DNA of 64,000 bases from Pleomorphovibrio marinus (GCF_003347495.1 NZ_QCXY01000001.1:310001-374000); one strand, 5' to 3'. Shown: positions 35,582 to 46,446, numbered from the stretch's first letter. The notes: generated by a model from the sequence alone, not told the origin. Numbers and translations: made by a program.

Positions 35582-36424
35582 TTAGATAATAACCATTACC
35601 GCGGGAAGAAAAAACGTAGCCTCGAGTCTCCTGCGAAGCTTAATGGAGTCATGTGGCCTTTCCAAATAAGCTCTGAGGTGTATAATGAACATAATTAACA
35701 GAATTAGGGTAAACCTATGGTAGAAAGATGGAAGTATGAAGAATAGGGAAATTATGAATACCATCCCGACAACTGCAAGGATCCTCAAAAGCAGCTCTGT
35801 TTTTCCCACCCCTATTAGGGTTGGTGCCGAGGTGAAAAAGGCCGCTCTATCCGTATCCAAATCCAGCAAAGCCAAAAGAACCAAATTGAAGCAGGCCAAT
35901 ACCCAATACACTAAAGCAAAATAAAGCCAAATCAACCCCACGAATTCCAATTCCACTTGAGTTACCGGAACAAGTAAAATACCGACAACGTAAAATAAAG
36001 CTATTGAGACTTCCTTATAAAAAGGGACTTTGTTTAGTAGAAACACTCCAATGCTCCTTATGACCAACATTAATAGAGCCAAAGTAACCCCTGAATAAAA
36101 TAACCCAGGACTCCCAATTCTATACCAAAACAGGTAAAGCCCCAACAAGACCGCTAATACAAGTAAGCTGCTTAAAAGCTTGAAATTCCGAAAGTGCAAG
36201 AGGTGTCTTTGGGTAAGTAATTTCCCTTTTGCAAAGCGGACATCCACCAGATGGTCCAAGGTGTAAATGGCCCAAACGGCAAGTGCCAATACTGCATAAT
36301 ACCAAAATCCAATGGAGACCTTCAGCAATTCCGAAAAAAAATACATCCCTGCACATGCGCCTAATACCGTATCTACAGATAGCAGATGAAGTTTATGGTA
36401 TAGCTTTTTGAGAAAAACAATCAT
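35582..36424 (-). CDS. UbiA-like prenyltransferase-fold membrane protein
   Basis: About 280 residues with seven to nine hydrophobic helices. YTLDHLVDVRFAKG stands where UbiA enzymes have the first Asp-rich motif (N/DxxxD), and LLDLDTDRAAF where the second lies, so the pattern fits a UbiA superfamily member, though shorter and divergent. It may transfer a prenyl group, or be a relative without that activity. I chose the ATG at 36424 (MIVFLKKLYHKLHLL); the outer TTG at 36451 is less likely. Divergent from the GDSL gene at 36516. Confidence 0.72.
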   Translation of the reverse strand: MIVFLKKLYHKLHLLSVDTVLGACAGMYFFSELLKVSIGFWYYAVLALAVWAIYTLDHLVDVRFAKGKLLTQRHLLHFRNFKLLSSLLVLAVLLGLYLFWYRIGSPGLFYSGVTLALLMLVIRSIGVFLLNKVPFYKEVSIALFYVVGILLVPVTQVELEFVGLIWLYFALVYWVLACFNLVLLALLDLDTDRAAFFTSAPTLIGVGKTELLLRILAVVGMVFIISLFFILPSFYHRFTLILLIMFIIHLRAYLERPHDSIKLRRRLEATFFLPAVMVII

Positions 36425-36515
36425 GCCTTCGAGGGTTGCTGATTTTAGCAACTTAAAATATTTGTCGTAATTTAGAAAGCTTAAAGTACTTCAACAATTT
36501 TCATCACACCCGATT

Positions 36516-37157
36516 ATGCGAAAATTATTTATGGCAATTCTTATGCTTTTTGGTGGGGAAGGAATCTGCCAAGACGGAATCAAGGTAGCCTGTGTAGGCA
36601 ATAGCATCACGCAAGGACCTGGGAGAAGCCATCCTGAAAGCTATCCCATGCAACTTCAGGAAATCCTTGGAGAAGAATACCTGGTAAAAAACTTTGGCGT
36701 AAGCGGCAGCACTCTTCTTAAATCAGGGGATAAGCCTTATTGGGAAGAACCTCAGTTTGAAATGTCAAAAAATTTTGATGCTGATATTCTGATTTTGAAA
36801 CTTGGCACGAATGACACCAAACCCCAAAACTGGAAATTTCACGAGGACTTCAAAAAAGATTATATCGATTTGGTTGAAACCTTTAAAGCTTCTATGAAAG
36901 AAACCTCCCAACTTTACATTTGCTTCCCTGTCCCAATATTTCAAGACAATTGGGGGATTACTTCCTCCATTTTGGAGAATGAGATAATACCCATCCTTAA
37001 AGAGGTTGCTGAAATTACTGGTGTACTCACCATTGACTTGCACAAAGAAATGAGTGAGAAATCCTCCCTTTTCCCGGATGGCATTCATCCGGATAAAGAA
37101 GGTAATAGGGTAATGGCGGAGAAAATATCTTCTCATATTCTTAAAAAGCATCTGTAA
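36516..37157 (+). CDS. Secreted SGNH/GDSL hydrolase
   Basis: 213 residues. Signal peptide (MRKLFMAILMLFGGEGICQD), block I VGNSITQGPGR (catalytic Ser), block III KLGTNDTKPQNW (GxND) and block V PDGIHPDKEG (Asp and His). A complete catalytic set. Sialate or carbohydrate esterase activity is common for such secreted enzymes in Bacteroidota; the substrate here is unknown. Converges on the 37240 gene. Confidence 0.88.
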   Translation: MRKLFMAILMLFGGEGICQDGIKVACVGNSITQGPGRSHPESYPMQLQEILGEEYLVKNFGVSGSTLLKSGDKPYWEEPQFEMSKNFDADILILKLGTNDTKPQNWKFHEDFKKDYIDLVETFKASMKETSQLYICFPVPIFQDNWGITSSILENEIIPILKEVAEITGVLTIDLHKEMSEKSSLFPDGIHPDKEGNRVMAEKISSHILKKHL

Positions 37158-37239
37158 AAAACACCTTAGCCATTCTTGTAATTTTTGGTTTGATTTTATC
37201 TTTGCAGGCTTGCAAAGTTCAAAATCAGTCAAATTCTTC

Positions 37240-38796
37240 TCAAATTGCTAAAATTCTTTCCCTAAATTTTTCTTGAATAATCTCTTGTACCGGCTTGCTT
37301 TCGATTTTACTTTCAAGCCACGATATGATGTCCAAATATAAAAACGCCCTTTTTTCGAAGGGGTGATTTTCATAGGGTTTAAGTTTTTCTCGAAGGTTGA
37401 TAAAAGCACTCTTAAGCTCATAATCATATATTTTCCCCAATGACCTAACAAAGGCCATCATTTCTTTTTGAACCTGGTGGAGGTCATCCATTTTTACAAG
37501 AAACCTATACACGTTTCGGATTTGCTTTTCCAGGTCTTCATCTTGTCCCGCTTCGTAGCTTGCAATGAGTTTAAGGATATGCGCAAACACTTGTAAGTCT
37601 TCCGTGAGCCCGTCACCGGTTCTCCTTATTACCTCATCCAGGTAAACGATCGCCCGAAGATTATCTCCCCCCCCAAAATAAAGACATGCCACTTTATAAT
37701 TCAGCACTGTTTGATGATGTGCATCCAATTTGTCTTTTAACTTCTTAAGCTCTTTTGAATAAGAAGGAATGATTTCTTCCACCCCTTTGGTAAACTCTCC
37801 TTTCAAAAAATACAGATTGATAGTGTTGGAATAATAATACAGAAAAGCAAGCACTCGGCAATTGTCATCCATAACGAAATCCCCAGTATCCAGACTTGTC
37901 CTAAACTCTTCAAGTACCTGCATGAAACGCTCATAATACCCTAGGTAAAAAAGGGTGTCCAGCAGGTAGTGGTAGGCTTTTAGGTAGTTTCCTGTAGCCA
38001 CTTTCCGCATTTGGGGTTCTTCCACATACAAGTCAACCCACCTTTGGGCGGCTCTATAGCAAAGCGGAAAATCCTGGATAATATGGTAAAACCAAACTTG
38101 GGCTTGAAACAAATACATTTTCTCATAAAAAGACAGGTCCTTTATCCGATAGCTTGGCATATTTTCCTGAAAAAAAACCTCAATCAATTGACGGTCTTTT
38201 TCATCTTTGACATATCCCGTTTTTAAATACAATCCATACAGCTGCAAGGAAAGGTTACTAAAACGATTTTTTGTATGCACATGGCCTACTAGTTCCCTGG
38301 ATTCTATGCTTAGGGTTTCTGCGCGGTTTCTCATGCTTCTTGTAATGTGCAGAGATTCTATCACCTTTTCCAATTCCACAATCCTAAGCATGATGGTGTC
38401 AAGGTAAAATTGTTTTGCGGTCTGTTTGGCTTTTTCCAATAATTTAAGGCTTTGTTTATACAACCCCTTATTATAAAGGATTCTAGCAAAATCTATTTGC
38501 TCATTAAGTTCAAGTTCCACATTTTTTTCTGTGTGCAAGAGCCTAAGGCTTACCAAGAGCTGTTTTTGCAAATGCTGCTTCATATTTCCCAACTGTTTTC
38601 GGGAAACAGGGGCCTTTTCCAGCAACTTCTTCTCGTCATACCATTGCATTTTATCCAACACCTCAAACAAGCGGATGAATTTGGCCTCTTGGTTAGCTTC
38701 TAGCCTATTCACAAAAAGTTTAAAATTCCGCTTTTCAGCAGATGACAAACTCCTGATCAATTCGAATAAATAATCTTTTTTACTTTCGGGCTTCAT
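37240..38796 (-). CDS. Large helical-repeat protein of unknown function
   Basis: 518 residues, cytosolic, with no membrane segment or signal. The pattern is a TPR-like alpha-solenoid: LLEKAKQTAKQFYLDTIMLRIVELEKVIESLH, YLKAYHYLLDTLFYLGYYERFMQVLEEFRTSL, LDEVIRRTGDGLTEDLQVFAHILKLI. The N-terminal MKPESKKDYLFELIRSLSSAEKRNFKLFVNRLEANQEAKFIRLFEVLD motif is found in several Bacteroidota hypothetical proteins I recall, none with a known function. Possibly a scaffold. Confidence 0.72.
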   Translation of the reverse strand: MKPESKKDYLFELIRSLSSAEKRNFKLFVNRLEANQEAKFIRLFEVLDKMQWYDEKKLLEKAPVSRKQLGNMKQHLQKQLLVSLRLLHTEKNVELELNEQIDFARILYNKGLYKQSLKLLEKAKQTAKQFYLDTIMLRIVELEKVIESLHITRSMRNRAETLSIESRELVGHVHTKNRFSNLSLQLYGLYLKTGYVKDEKDRQLIEVFFQENMPSYRIKDLSFYEKMYLFQAQVWFYHIIQDFPLCYRAAQRWVDLYVEEPQMRKVATGNYLKAYHYLLDTLFYLGYYERFMQVLEEFRTSLDTGDFVMDDNCRVLAFLYYYSNTINLYFLKGEFTKGVEEIIPSYSKELKKLKDKLDAHHQTVLNYKVACLYFGGGDNLRAIVYLDEVIRRTGDGLTEDLQVFAHILKLIASYEAGQDEDLEKQIRNVYRFLVKMDDLHQVQKEMMAFVRSLGKIYDYELKSAFINLREKLKPYENHPFEKRAFLYLDIISWLESKIESKPVQEIIQEKFRERILAI

Positions 38797-38914
38797 ATTT
38801 TATAAATACACAAGATTTTGATTTTCAGTATTTTATTAAAATAATTACATCTTTAGGAATCGGATCATTAAAGATACTTTAATTTATCTTCCTAATTCAA
38901 GGTCTTACTTTAGA

Positions 38915-40108
38915 ATGACTAAAACTATTGTATATATGGATACAGGACACGTTTTTATCTTTGACACTACTTTGAGAGACGGGGAGCAAGTCCCCGGATG
39001 CAAACTTAACACCCCCCAAAAAATTGAAATAGCCCAACAACTTGAAAAACTCGGTGTAGATGTTATAGAAGCAGGGTTCCCCATTTCCAGCCCCGGGGAT
39101 TTTAAATCCGTGGTGGAAATTTCCAAACATGTGACCAATCCTGTGGTCTGCGGACTCTCCCGAGGGGTAAAAAAGGACATTGAGGTTGCCGCAGATGCCC
39201 TCAAGTATGCAAAAAGGGGACGAATCCACACTGGTATTGGAACCTCAGATCATCACATTAAATATAAGTTCAAAAGCAACAGGGAAAGGATTCTAGAATG
39301 GGGAGCTGAAGCCGTGACCCATGCAAAGAAATTTGTAGAAGATGTGGAATTCTACGCCGAAGATGCAGGTCGCACCGAAAATGAATACCTGGCCAGGGTA
39401 TGCGAGGCGGTGATCAAAGCAGGAGCTACCGTGCTGAATATTCCCGACACCACTGGCTATTGCCTTCCTGATGAGTATGGGGCAAAAATAAAATATTTGG
39501 TGGACAACGTAAGAGGCATAGAAAATGTAACTATCTCTGCCCACTGCCACAACGACCTGGGATTGGCAACAGCAAACTCCATATCAGCAGTGATGAATGG
39601 GGCCCGACAAATAGAGTGTACCATCAATGGTATAGGGGAGCGCGCCGGCAACACCTCCTTGGAGGAAGTGGCCATGATTATCAAACAACACCCCAGGCTA
39701 AACCTTACCAACAACATCAACTCCAAATTATTGAACCCCATCAGCAGGCTAGTTGCTGAGAGGATGGGCATGTTGGTACAACCAAATAAAGCAATAGTGG
39801 GCTCCAATGCATTTGCACATAGCTCAGGCATACACCAGGACGGAGTAATCAAACATAGGGAAACCTATGAAATCATCGATCCCTTAGAAGTCGGTTTGGA
39901 TGAATCATTGATTGTCCTTACGGCGAGAAGTGGTAGGGCTGCACTGGCATACAGAGCGCATAAAATTGGTTATACGCTCACTAAATTGGAACTGGACAGG
40001 GTTTACGAGGTTTTCCTTGACCATGCCGATGTCAAAAAAGAGATCTTTGATGAGGATTTACACGAGATCATCTCAGCAACTAGGCTAAGCAGCAAAGTAG
40101 AGGCATAA
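38915..40108 (+). CDS. leuA: 2-isopropylmalate synthase, short form without regulatory domain
   Basis: 397 residues. DRE-TIM metallolyase: [17 protein letters not shown], then [37 protein letters not shown] with the metal ligands, and [14 protein letters not shown]. It condenses acetyl-CoA with 2-oxoisovalerate, the first leucine-specific step. It ends at about residue 397, so the C-terminal allosteric domain of full LeuA (about 510 residues) is missing. FrbC/NifV homocitrate synthases share this size, so that activity cannot be excluded. No leuB/leuCD next to it. A terminator follows at 40128. Confidence 0.85.
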   Translation: MTKTIVYMDTGHVFIFDTTLRDGEQVPGCKLNTPQKIEIAQQLEKLGVDVIEAGFPISSPGDFKSVVEISKHVTNPVVCGLSRGVKKDIEVAADALKYAKRGRIHTGIGTSDHHIKYKFKSNRERILEWGAEAVTHAKKFVEDVEFYAEDAGRTENEYLARVCEAVIKAGATVLNIPDTTGYCLPDEYGAKIKYLVDNVRGIENVTISAHCHNDLGLATANSISAVMNGARQIECTINGIGERAGNTSLEEVAMIIKQHPRLNLTNNINSKLLNPISRLVAERMGMLVQPNKAIVGSNAFAHSSGIHQDGVIKHRETYEIIDPLEVGLDESLIVLTARSGRAALAYRAHKIGYTLTKLELDRVYEVFLDHADVKKEIFDEDLHEIISATRLSSKVEA

Positions 40109-40127
40109 AATGACCATTTGTACTTAG

Positions 40128-40180
40128 AAAAGGCTTCCAGTTTCTCAGAAAAAAGAGACCTGGAGGCCTTTTGGTTTTGG
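40128..40180 (+). terminator. Rho-independent terminator after leuA
   Basis: Thirteen-bp near-perfect stem AAAAGGCTTCCAG (40128-40140) / CTGGAGGCCTTTT (40160-40172) with one G-U, followed by GGTTTTGG. The T-run overlaps the stem end, and reading leads out into 170 bp of non-coding DNA before fabH. Confidence 0.75.
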
Positions 40181-40347
40181 GAGTTTGTGAAAAAACTTTG
40201 GTGGACAGTAACATTTTAAATAATTTTGGCACTCCAAACAAAATTAGGTGGGTGAAGAATGTGTAAGTTTGCGCATCCTTTTTAAAACAAAGCCTTAAAC
40301 TTCTGCTACCAATAAGTAGAGACTTTAAGCTACAGATAAAATATCCA

Positions 40348-41349
40348 ATGAAAAAAACAAGAGCGGTCATCACTGGAGTTCATGGTTGGGTACCGGATTA
40401 TGTCCTTACCAACCAAGAACTGGAAACCTTAGTGGATACCAATGACGAATGGATTACCAGCAGAACAGGAATTAAAGAGAGGAGGATATTAAAGGGGGAG
40501 CATAAGGGAACCTCGGTAATAGGTACAGAAGCCGTAAAGGGCCTGTTAGAAAAAACCAACACCGACCCTAAGGATATTGACCTTATAATTTGTGCTACTG
40601 TAACCCCGGACATGTTTTTTCCCGCCACTGGCAATATCATCGCCTCCAATGTGGGTGCTGTGAACAGCTATAGCTTTGACATTTCTGCGGCTTGCTCGGG
40701 GTTTTTATATGGCCTCTCTATTGGCAGTCAATTTATAGAAACTGGAGCCCATAAAAAAGTAATCGTAATAGGCGCTGATAAAATGTCGGCCATCGTGAAT
40801 TATGAGGACAGAACCACCTGCATTATTTTTGGGGATGGGGGAGGTGCTGTATTATTGGAACCTACCCAGGAGGACTTGGGGATCATGGATGCCATGCTCC
40901 ATACCGATGGCAAAGGGGCCGACTTCCTGCACATGAAAGCTGGAGGTAGCCTAAGGCCTGCCAGCATGGAAACCTTGGCGAACAAAGAGCACTATATTTT
41001 TCAAGAGGGGTCTACGGTATTTAAATTTGCTGTGACCAATATGGCGGAAGTAAGTGCAAACGTGATGGCTAGAAATAATCTTAAAGGCGAGGACATCGCT
41101 TGGCTTGTGCCCCATCAAGCCAATAAACGCATCATAGATGCCACTGCCAACCGCATGGGTATAGGGTCTGACAAGGTGATGCTAAACATCGAAAAATACG
41201 GGAACACCACAGCGGGAACCCTGCCTTTATGCCTCTGGGATTACGAGTCTAAGCTCAAAAAAGGGGATAACCTGATCTTAGCTGCTTTTGGCGGGGGCTT
41301 TACCTGGGGTGCGATTTACCTAAAATGGGGATACGACACAAATGGATAA
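40348..41349 (+). CDS. fabH: Beta-ketoacyl-ACP synthase III
   Basis: 333 residues; starts fatty acid synthesis by condensing acetyl-CoA (or branched acyl-CoA) with malonyl-ACP. Catalytic triad: Cys116 (DISAACSGF), His in VPHQANKRI, and Asn in [13 protein letters not shown]. Complete. The downstream efp gene starts 14 bp after the stop, and accB, accC follow: the fabH-efp-accB-accC run couples initiation of fatty acid synthesis with acetyl-CoA carboxylation, a common Bacteroidota order. Confidence 0.96.
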   Translation: MKKTRAVITGVHGWVPDYVLTNQELETLVDTNDEWITSRTGIKERRILKGEHKGTSVIGTEAVKGLLEKTNTDPKDIDLIICATVTPDMFFPATGNIIASNVGAVNSYSFDISAACSGFLYGLSIGSQFIETGAHKKVIVIGADKMSAIVNYEDRTTCIIFGDGGGAVLLEPTQEDLGIMDAMLHTDGKGADFLHMKAGGSLRPASMETLANKEHYIFQEGSTVFKFAVTNMAEVSANVMARNNLKGEDIAWLVPHQANKRIIDATANRMGIGSDKVMLNIEKYGNTTAGTLPLCLWDYESKLKKGDNLILAAFGGGFTWGAIYLKWGYDTNG

Positions 41350-41363
41350 TAACGCAAATATAT

Positions 41364-41927
41364 ATGGCTAGTACCGCAGACTTCAAAAATGGATTGTGCT
41401 TGGAGTTCAACCACGACATTGTCAGCATTGTGGAATTTCAACACGTAAAACCAGGAAAAGGCCCGGCTTTTGTAAGGACTAAGATGAAAAGCCTTACCAC
41501 CGGGAAGGTTCTAGATAAGACCTTTAGTGCCGGTGAAAAAGTAACCACTGCAAGGGTGGAGAAAAGACCACATCAATTTATCTATGCAGATGATTTGGGG
41601 TTTCACTTCATGGATATGGAGACCTTTGAACAAATCCCCATAGAAGAAAAGCTAATAGAGCGGGCTAACCTTATGAAGGAAGGGCAAATGGTTGATATTT
41701 TGATACACGCAGAGACCGAAAGGCCGCTTGGCGTGGAACTACCCCCTTTTGTAGAGCTGATGATCACCTATACCGAGCCGGGTCTTCGCGGTGACACCGC
41801 CACGAATACATTAAAGCCGGCTACCCTAGAAACGGGAGCAGAAATAATGGTGCCACTATTTGTGGAACAGGATACCCTAATAAAAGTGGACACAAGAGAC
41901 GGATCATATTCAGAAAGGGTGAAATAA
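41364..41927 (+). CDS. efp: Elongation factor P
   Basis: 187 residues; relieves ribosome stalling at polyproline. Three domains in order: KOW-like domain I with the tip [14 protein letters not shown] (Lys32 would be the modified residue), and two OB-like domains ending in [12 protein letters not shown] chose the ATG at 41364 ([18 protein letters not shown]); an upstream ATG-like start at 41325 overlaps fabH and adds twelve unlikely residues. Confidence 0.95.
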   Translation: MASTADFKNGLCLEFNHDIVSIVEFQHVKPGKGPAFVRTKMKSLTTGKVLDKTFSAGEKVTTARVEKRPHQFIYADDLGFHFMDMETFEQIPIEEKLIERANLMKEGQMVDILIHAETERPLGVELPPFVELMITYTEPGLRGDTATNTLKPATLETGAEIMVPLFVEQDTLIKVDTRDGSYSERVK

Positions 41928-42028
41928 TTTAGTGAAAACAATCAGCTTTTGTTAAATTACATCCCCTTATAGTTATTCTGAGTCATTAAAATATGGCACC
42001 CCGACTGCCTTTTTCAAAAAAGAAATTT

Positions 42029-42511
42029 ATGAAACCAAAAGAAATCCAAGAACTAATAGACTTCATCTCCCACTCAGGGCTAGCTGAAGTTAAAATTGAA
42101 ACAGACGAGTTTAAGCTGTCCATAAAAAAAAGTGCTGATAATTCGGCACCTAAAAATGTAGACCAAGTAGCCGCTCCTGCACCACAGCCTGCTGCGCAAC
42201 AAACACCCCCTGCCACCTCTCCCCCTCCAGCTACTGAAAACGAGCCCCAAAGTTCTGCCAAAGGCAAATTGGCAGAAATTAAATCCCCTATGATAGGTAC
42301 CTTCTATCGCTCCTCTAACCCTGAAACGGATTCCTTTGTAAACGTTGGAGACACGGTGAAAGCAGGTCAAACAGTCTGCATAATAGAAGCCATGAAACTT
42401 TTCAATGAAATCGATTCTGAGGTATCGGGAAAAATTGTAAAAGTACTTGTGGAGAACGCCTCACCTGTAGAATATGACCAACCCTTGTTTTTAGTAGAAG
42501 TTGCTGATTGA
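42029..42511 (+). CDS. accB: Acetyl-CoA carboxylase biotin carboxyl carrier protein
   Basis: 160 residues. An N-terminal domain (MKPKEIQELIDFISHSGLAEVKIETDEFKLSIKKS), a Pro/Ala-rich linker, and the biotinyl domain with CIIEAMKLFNEI, where Lys123 carries biotin. The linker (APAPQPAAQQTPPATSPPPATE) is typical. I chose the ATG at 42029; another ATG at 41993 adds twelve residues (MAPRLPFSKKKF) and is possible but less like homologues. Ends 31 bp before accC. Confidence 0.92.
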   Translation: MKPKEIQELIDFISHSGLAEVKIETDEFKLSIKKSADNSAPKNVDQVAAPAPQPAAQQTPPATSPPPATENEPQSSAKGKLAEIKSPMIGTFYRSSNPETDSFVNVGDTVKAGQTVCIIEAMKLFNEIDSEVSGKIVKVLVENASPVEYDQPLFLVEVAD

Positions 42512-42542
42512 TTTTATTACCTAACCAAGCCCAAAAAGTAAA

Positions 42543-43895
42543 GTGTTTAACAAGATACTAATTGCCAACCGTGGAGAGATTGCCCTAAGAGTGATAAGAA
42601 CCTGTAAGGAAATGGGGATCAAGACAGTGGCCGTCTATTCCACAGCAGATAAAGACAGCTTACATGTGAGATTTGCCGACGAGGCGGTATGTATTGGAGC
42701 CGCGCCTAGCCGGGATTCTTATCTGAACATCCCTAGGATAATAGCCGCTGCCGAGATCACCAACGCGGATGCTATACATCCTGGTTATGGTTTTCTTTCA
42801 GAAAATGCGGAATTTTCAAGAATTTGTGAGGAATACAACATCAAGTTTATAGGCGCAAGTCCGGAAATGATCAACAAGATGGGCGATAAGGCTACTGCAA
42901 AGGCAACTATGGAAGCAGCAGGAGTTCCTATTGTGCCTGGTTCTAAAGGCCTTCTAAAAGACATCAATGAAGGATTGAAAATCGCAGAAGATATAGGGTA
43001 TCCTATAATTTTGAAAGCTACCGCAGGAGGTGGAGGAAAGGGAATGCGAATAGTCAAACAGCCTTCGGAATTCAAAAAGGGCTGGGATGATGCCCGCCAA
43101 GAATCCTCGGCTGCATTTGGCAATGACGGGCTCTACCTGGAAAAATTTGTTGAAGAGCCACGTCACATTGAGATACAAGTAATCGGGGACAGCCGGGGAA
43201 AGGCCTGTCATCTATCGGAAAGGGATTGTTCCATCCAAAGAAGGCATCAGAAACTGGTGGAAGAAACACCCTCCCCTTTTATCACCGATGAACTTAGAGA
43301 CAACATGGGCAGGGCTGCTATTAAAGGAGCTGAGGCTATAGGTTACGAAGGAGCCGGAACCATAGAGTTTTTGGTGGACAAAGACAGAAATTTCTATTTC
43401 ATGGAGATGAACACCAGAATTCAGGTGGAACACCCCATCACCGAAGAGGTGACAGACTTTGACTTAATCAAAGAGCAAATCAAAGTAGCGGCCGGAGAAC
43501 CTATCAGTGGGAAAAACTACTATCCAAAGCTTTACGCCATGGAATGCAGGATCAATGCCGAAGATCCTTCCAATGGTTTCAGGCCTAGTCCCGGAAAAAT
43601 CGTAAACCTACACCTGCCCGGCGGAAGAGGGGTAAGGATAGACAGTCACGTTTATGCTGGCTATGTCATACCCCCAAATTACGACTCTATGATTGCAAAG
43701 CTTATTGTGAGTGGGCAATCCAGGGAAGAAGTTATCGTAAGGATGAAAAGGGCACTAGAGGAATTTGTCATTGACGGAATAAAAACCACCATACCTTTCC
43801 ATTTGGCCCTATTGGATAACGCTGCTTTCAGGGAAGGAAATTTCACCACCAAGTTTTTGGATACCTTTGATTTTTCGACCATTCATAAGAACTAA
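42543..43895 (+). CDS. accC: Acetyl-CoA carboxylase, biotin carboxylase subunit
   Basis: 450 residues, ATP-grasp enzyme that carboxylates the biotin on AccB. Start is a GTG at 42543 ([26 protein letters not shown]-type N-terminus, here [19 protein letters not shown]). Seen: ATP-grasp [46 protein letters not shown], and [24 protein letters not shown] with the catalytic Glu and Arg. Full-length. The carboxyltransferase subunits accA/accD are elsewhere. A terminator follows at 43902. Confidence 0.96.
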   Translation: MFNKILIANRGEIALRVIRTCKEMGIKTVAVYSTADKDSLHVRFADEAVCIGAAPSRDSYLNIPRIIAAAEITNADAIHPGYGFLSENAEFSRICEEYNIKFIGASPEMINKMGDKATAKATMEAAGVPIVPGSKGLLKDINEGLKIAEDIGYPIILKATAGGGGKGMRIVKQPSEFKKGWDDARQESSAAFGNDGLYLEKFVEEPRHIEIQVIGDSRGKACHLSERDCSIQRRHQKLVEETPSPFITDELRDNMGRAAIKGAEAIGYEGAGTIEFLVDKDRNFYFMEMNTRIQVEHPITEEVTDFDLIKEQIKVAAGEPISGKNYYPKLYAMECRINAEDPSNGFRPSPGKIVNLHLPGGRGVRIDSHVYAGYVIPPNYDSMIAKLIVSGQSREEVIVRMKRALEEFVIDGIKTTIPFHLALLDNAAFREGNFTTKFLDTFDFSTIHKN

Positions 43896-43901
43896 ACGGA
43901 A

Positions 43902-43928
43902 AGGCACCCTTAGCGGTGCCTTTTTTTA
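43902..43928 (+). terminator. Rho-independent terminator after accC
   Basis: Perfect 7-bp stem AGGCACC (43902-43908) / GGTGCCT (43915-43921), loop CTTAGC, followed by a run of seven T. Closes the fabH-efp-accB-accC operon. Confidence 0.9.
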
Positions 43929-44129
43929 TTCCTCCTTAACGAACTGATTTTTAAGCTACACGTTATAATTGTAGGGAGAAAGGTAAACTTGGGCTTTTGA
44001 GAGCTTTGAAACCAGTCAACCTAAAGCCCCGTTAATCCCCACCAAAAGATATTACGGAAATTACCCCTTGATTATTCCTTAATATTTCCCCAAATTGTAA
44101 TTTGATAGAATAGGAAAATTATTTAAATA

Positions 44130-46445
44130 ATGATAAATCGCTTTCTTTACATATTCACGTTGTTGATTTTTCTTTATTCCTGTGGGGATAAAGAAGAATC
44201 CGGGGGAAGTATGGCCAATGTTGATCAAATTAGCTACAACTTTCACGTAAGGCCTATCCTTTCCGACAACTGTTTTGCATGTCATGGGCCAGACGCCAAC
44301 AAACGGGAGGCCGGCCTTAGATTGGATACAGAAGAAGGTGCATACGCAGCATTGAAGGAAACTCCAAATGCCCACGCCATTGTACCCGGTGACCCTAAAT
44401 CCTCGGAGGTTATTAAAAGACTGGAATCCACTGATGATTCGGAAAGAATGCCCCCTCCCTCCTCTAACTTAAAGCTTTCTGAAGGAGAAAAGGAGATCAT
44501 CAAAAAATGGATTGCAAAAGGGGCCGAGTATGAACCCCATTGGGCATTTGTCCCTCCGAAAAAGTCCAAGCTTCCAAAGATCAAACACAAGGACTGGGCA
44601 AAAAATGAAATCGATCATTTTATTTCCGCTAAACTCTCTCAGGTTGGTCTCGCTCCCAACGAAGCAGCAGACAAAATGCATCTGCTCAAAAGGCTCAGCC
44701 TGGACCTTACAGGGCTTCCCCCCTCCTTGGATTTGATGAAATCCTATCAGGAAGATAAAGGGGAAGGGGCTACAAGCCGGGTCATTGATCAGCTCCTGGA
44801 AGACCCTGCCTTTGGAGAAAGAATGGCTGTATTATGGATGGACATAAGCAGGTATTCCGACTCCTATGGTTACCAGGATGACAATATCAGAACGCAATGG
44901 CCCTACAGAGATTGGGTCATTCACGCCTTCAATAATAATTTGACCTACGACAAATTCATTACCTGGCAATTGGCTGGGGACTTGCTGCCCAACCCCACAA
45001 AAGAACAAATTCTGGCCACTGCCTTTAACCGAAACCACAAGTACACGGAGGAAGGAGGCGTAATTGAGGAAGAATATAGGGTGGAGTATATCGTGGATAA
45101 GACCAATACATTCACCAAGTCCATTCTTGGATTGACCGTGGAATGTGCACAATGTCATGACCATAAATATGACCCCATATCTCAGGAAAACTATTTCCAG
45201 ATGTATGCCTTTTTCAACAATACACCCGAAAAAGGCTATGAAGGCGACGTAAGTGTCTCCAAACCTGCCAAAACCCCAATCATGTGGATTGAAAGGGATG
45301 ACCTTTCGGATGTGTTAAATTTCGTCAATCATCAAGACACCAGTAGGATAATGGTATCGGTGATGGAGGACTTTCAAGACACAGTAAGGCAGACCTATGT
45401 ATTGGACAGGGGAGTTTATGATGCCCCAGCAAAAGAGGTATTTCCTGCCACACCCGCAACCATTTTTGAATTCGATGAAAATAATTATCCCAAAAACAGA
45501 TTGGGCCTGGCCCAGTGGACCATGTCTCCTGAAAACCCCCTAACCGCTAGGGTTTTTGTAAACTTAATGTGGCAGGAACTTTTTGGAAAGGGTATCGTCC
45601 AATCTGCCGGTGACTACGGAATGCAGGGAGATTTGCCTTCACACCCTGAGCTATTGGACTGGCTTGCGGTTGACTTTATGGAAAGCGGCTGGGACATTAA
45701 AGGGCTGATAAAAAAGATGGTATCTTCCGCCGCCTACCAGCAATCGGCTAAGGTGAGCAAAAAGAAATTGTCCAAGGATCCAGATAACACCTATTTGTCC
45801 TGGTCACCTAGAATCAGACTAAACGCTGAACATATCCGGGATATGGTATTGGCCAGTAGTGACCTCTTAGTTAGGGAAATTGGCGGGCCTAGTGTCAAAC
45901 CGTATCAACCAGAAGGTATGTGGGAAGCTTCCACTTCAGGAAGGGGAGAGCTGGCTATCTACAGGCAGGATAAAGGGGAAAAGCTGTATAGAAGGGGGTT
46001 GTACACTTTCATCAAACTTACCTCTCCACCGCCAAAGCCCATCATATTTGATGGCAGCAATAGAGACCTTTGCGAGGTGACCCGTAGCAGAACCAATACA
46101 CCCCTACAGGCTTTGGCAATGCTAAATGACCCATTGGTTCTGGAAGCCTCCCGTGTATTGGCAACTAAACTTACCAAAGCGCATGGGACTGAAATAGGTC
46201 ACGCCATAGAGGAAGCATTTGCTAGGATAATATGCCGGGCGCCGAAAGAAGAAGAATTTGAACTCCTCAAAGGGTATTTCCAAGAGGAGCTGGAACGATT
46301 TAAGGCCAATCCAGAGGAAATCATCAAAACCGTACAGGTGGGGGAGACGCCTTTAGAGGATGAGATGAAACAGCCTGAAACTGCTGCCCTTATGCAAGTG
46401 GTGGTGGCCTTATACAATTTAGAAGAAGCAATAACAAGAACCTGA
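44130..46445 (+). CDS. PSD1/DUF1549/DUF1553 cytochrome c lipoprotein (planctomycete type)
   Basis: 771 residues. Lipoprotein signal with lipobox Cys18 (MINRFLYIFTLLIFLYSC), then a cytochrome-like domain with one heme site Cys48-x-x-Cys51-His52 (NCFACHGPD), an about 90-residue PSD1 stretch, then DUF1549 (WAKNEIDHFISAKLSQVGLAPNEAADKMHLLKRLSLDLTGLPPSLD) and DUF1553 (AQWTMSPENPLTARVFVNLMWQELFGKGIVQSAGDYGMQG). A complete three-domain copy of the type abundant in Planctomycetota and found in some marine Bacteroidota. The activity is not established; membership of a c-type-cytochrome/DUF1501 pair suggests an oxidative step on sugar polymers. Downstream gene starts one base after the stop. Confidence 0.92.
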   Translation: MINRFLYIFTLLIFLYSCGDKEESGGSMANVDQISYNFHVRPILSDNCFACHGPDANKREAGLRLDTEEGAYAALKETPNAHAIVPGDPKSSEVIKRLESTDDSERMPPPSSNLKLSEGEKEIIKKWIAKGAEYEPHWAFVPPKKSKLPKIKHKDWAKNEIDHFISAKLSQVGLAPNEAADKMHLLKRLSLDLTGLPPSLDLMKSYQEDKGEGATSRVIDQLLEDPAFGERMAVLWMDISRYSDSYGYQDDNIRTQWPYRDWVIHAFNNNLTYDKFITWQLAGDLLPNPTKEQILATAFNRNHKYTEEGGVIEEEYRVEYIVDKTNTFTKSILGLTVECAQCHDHKYDPISQENYFQMYAFFNNTPEKGYEGDVSVSKPAKTPIMWIERDDLSDVLNFVNHQDTSRIMVSVMEDFQDTVRQTYVLDRGVYDAPAKEVFPATPATIFEFDENNYPKNRLGLAQWTMSPENPLTARVFVNLMWQELFGKGIVQSAGDYGMQGDLPSHPELLDWLAVDFMESGWDIKGLIKKMVSSAAYQQSAKVSKKKLSKDPDNTYLSWSPRIRLNAEHIRDMVLASSDLLVREIGGPSVKPYQPEGMWEASTSGRGELAIYRQDKGEKLYRRGLYTFIKLTSPPPKPIIFDGSNRDLCEVTRSRTNTPLQALAMLNDPLVLEASRVLATKLTKAHGTEIGHAIEEAFARIICRAPKEEEFELLKGYFQEELERFKANPEEIIKTVQVGETPLEDEMKQPETAALMQVVVALYNLEEAITRT

Positions 46446-46446
46446 T

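Noticed and set aside
35477-35698. Possible 73-codon plus-strand gene before the UbiA-like gene
   Set aside because: More than half overlaps the 3' end of the opposite-strand membrane gene; no domain, odd composition (MFTAKLFAKILGVLKFRLMAMHIKRNVCQC), and no terminator.
43160-43440. Minus-strand frames inside accC and other core genes
   Set aside because: They are shadows of conserved coding sequence with no start signal, promoter or domain of their own.
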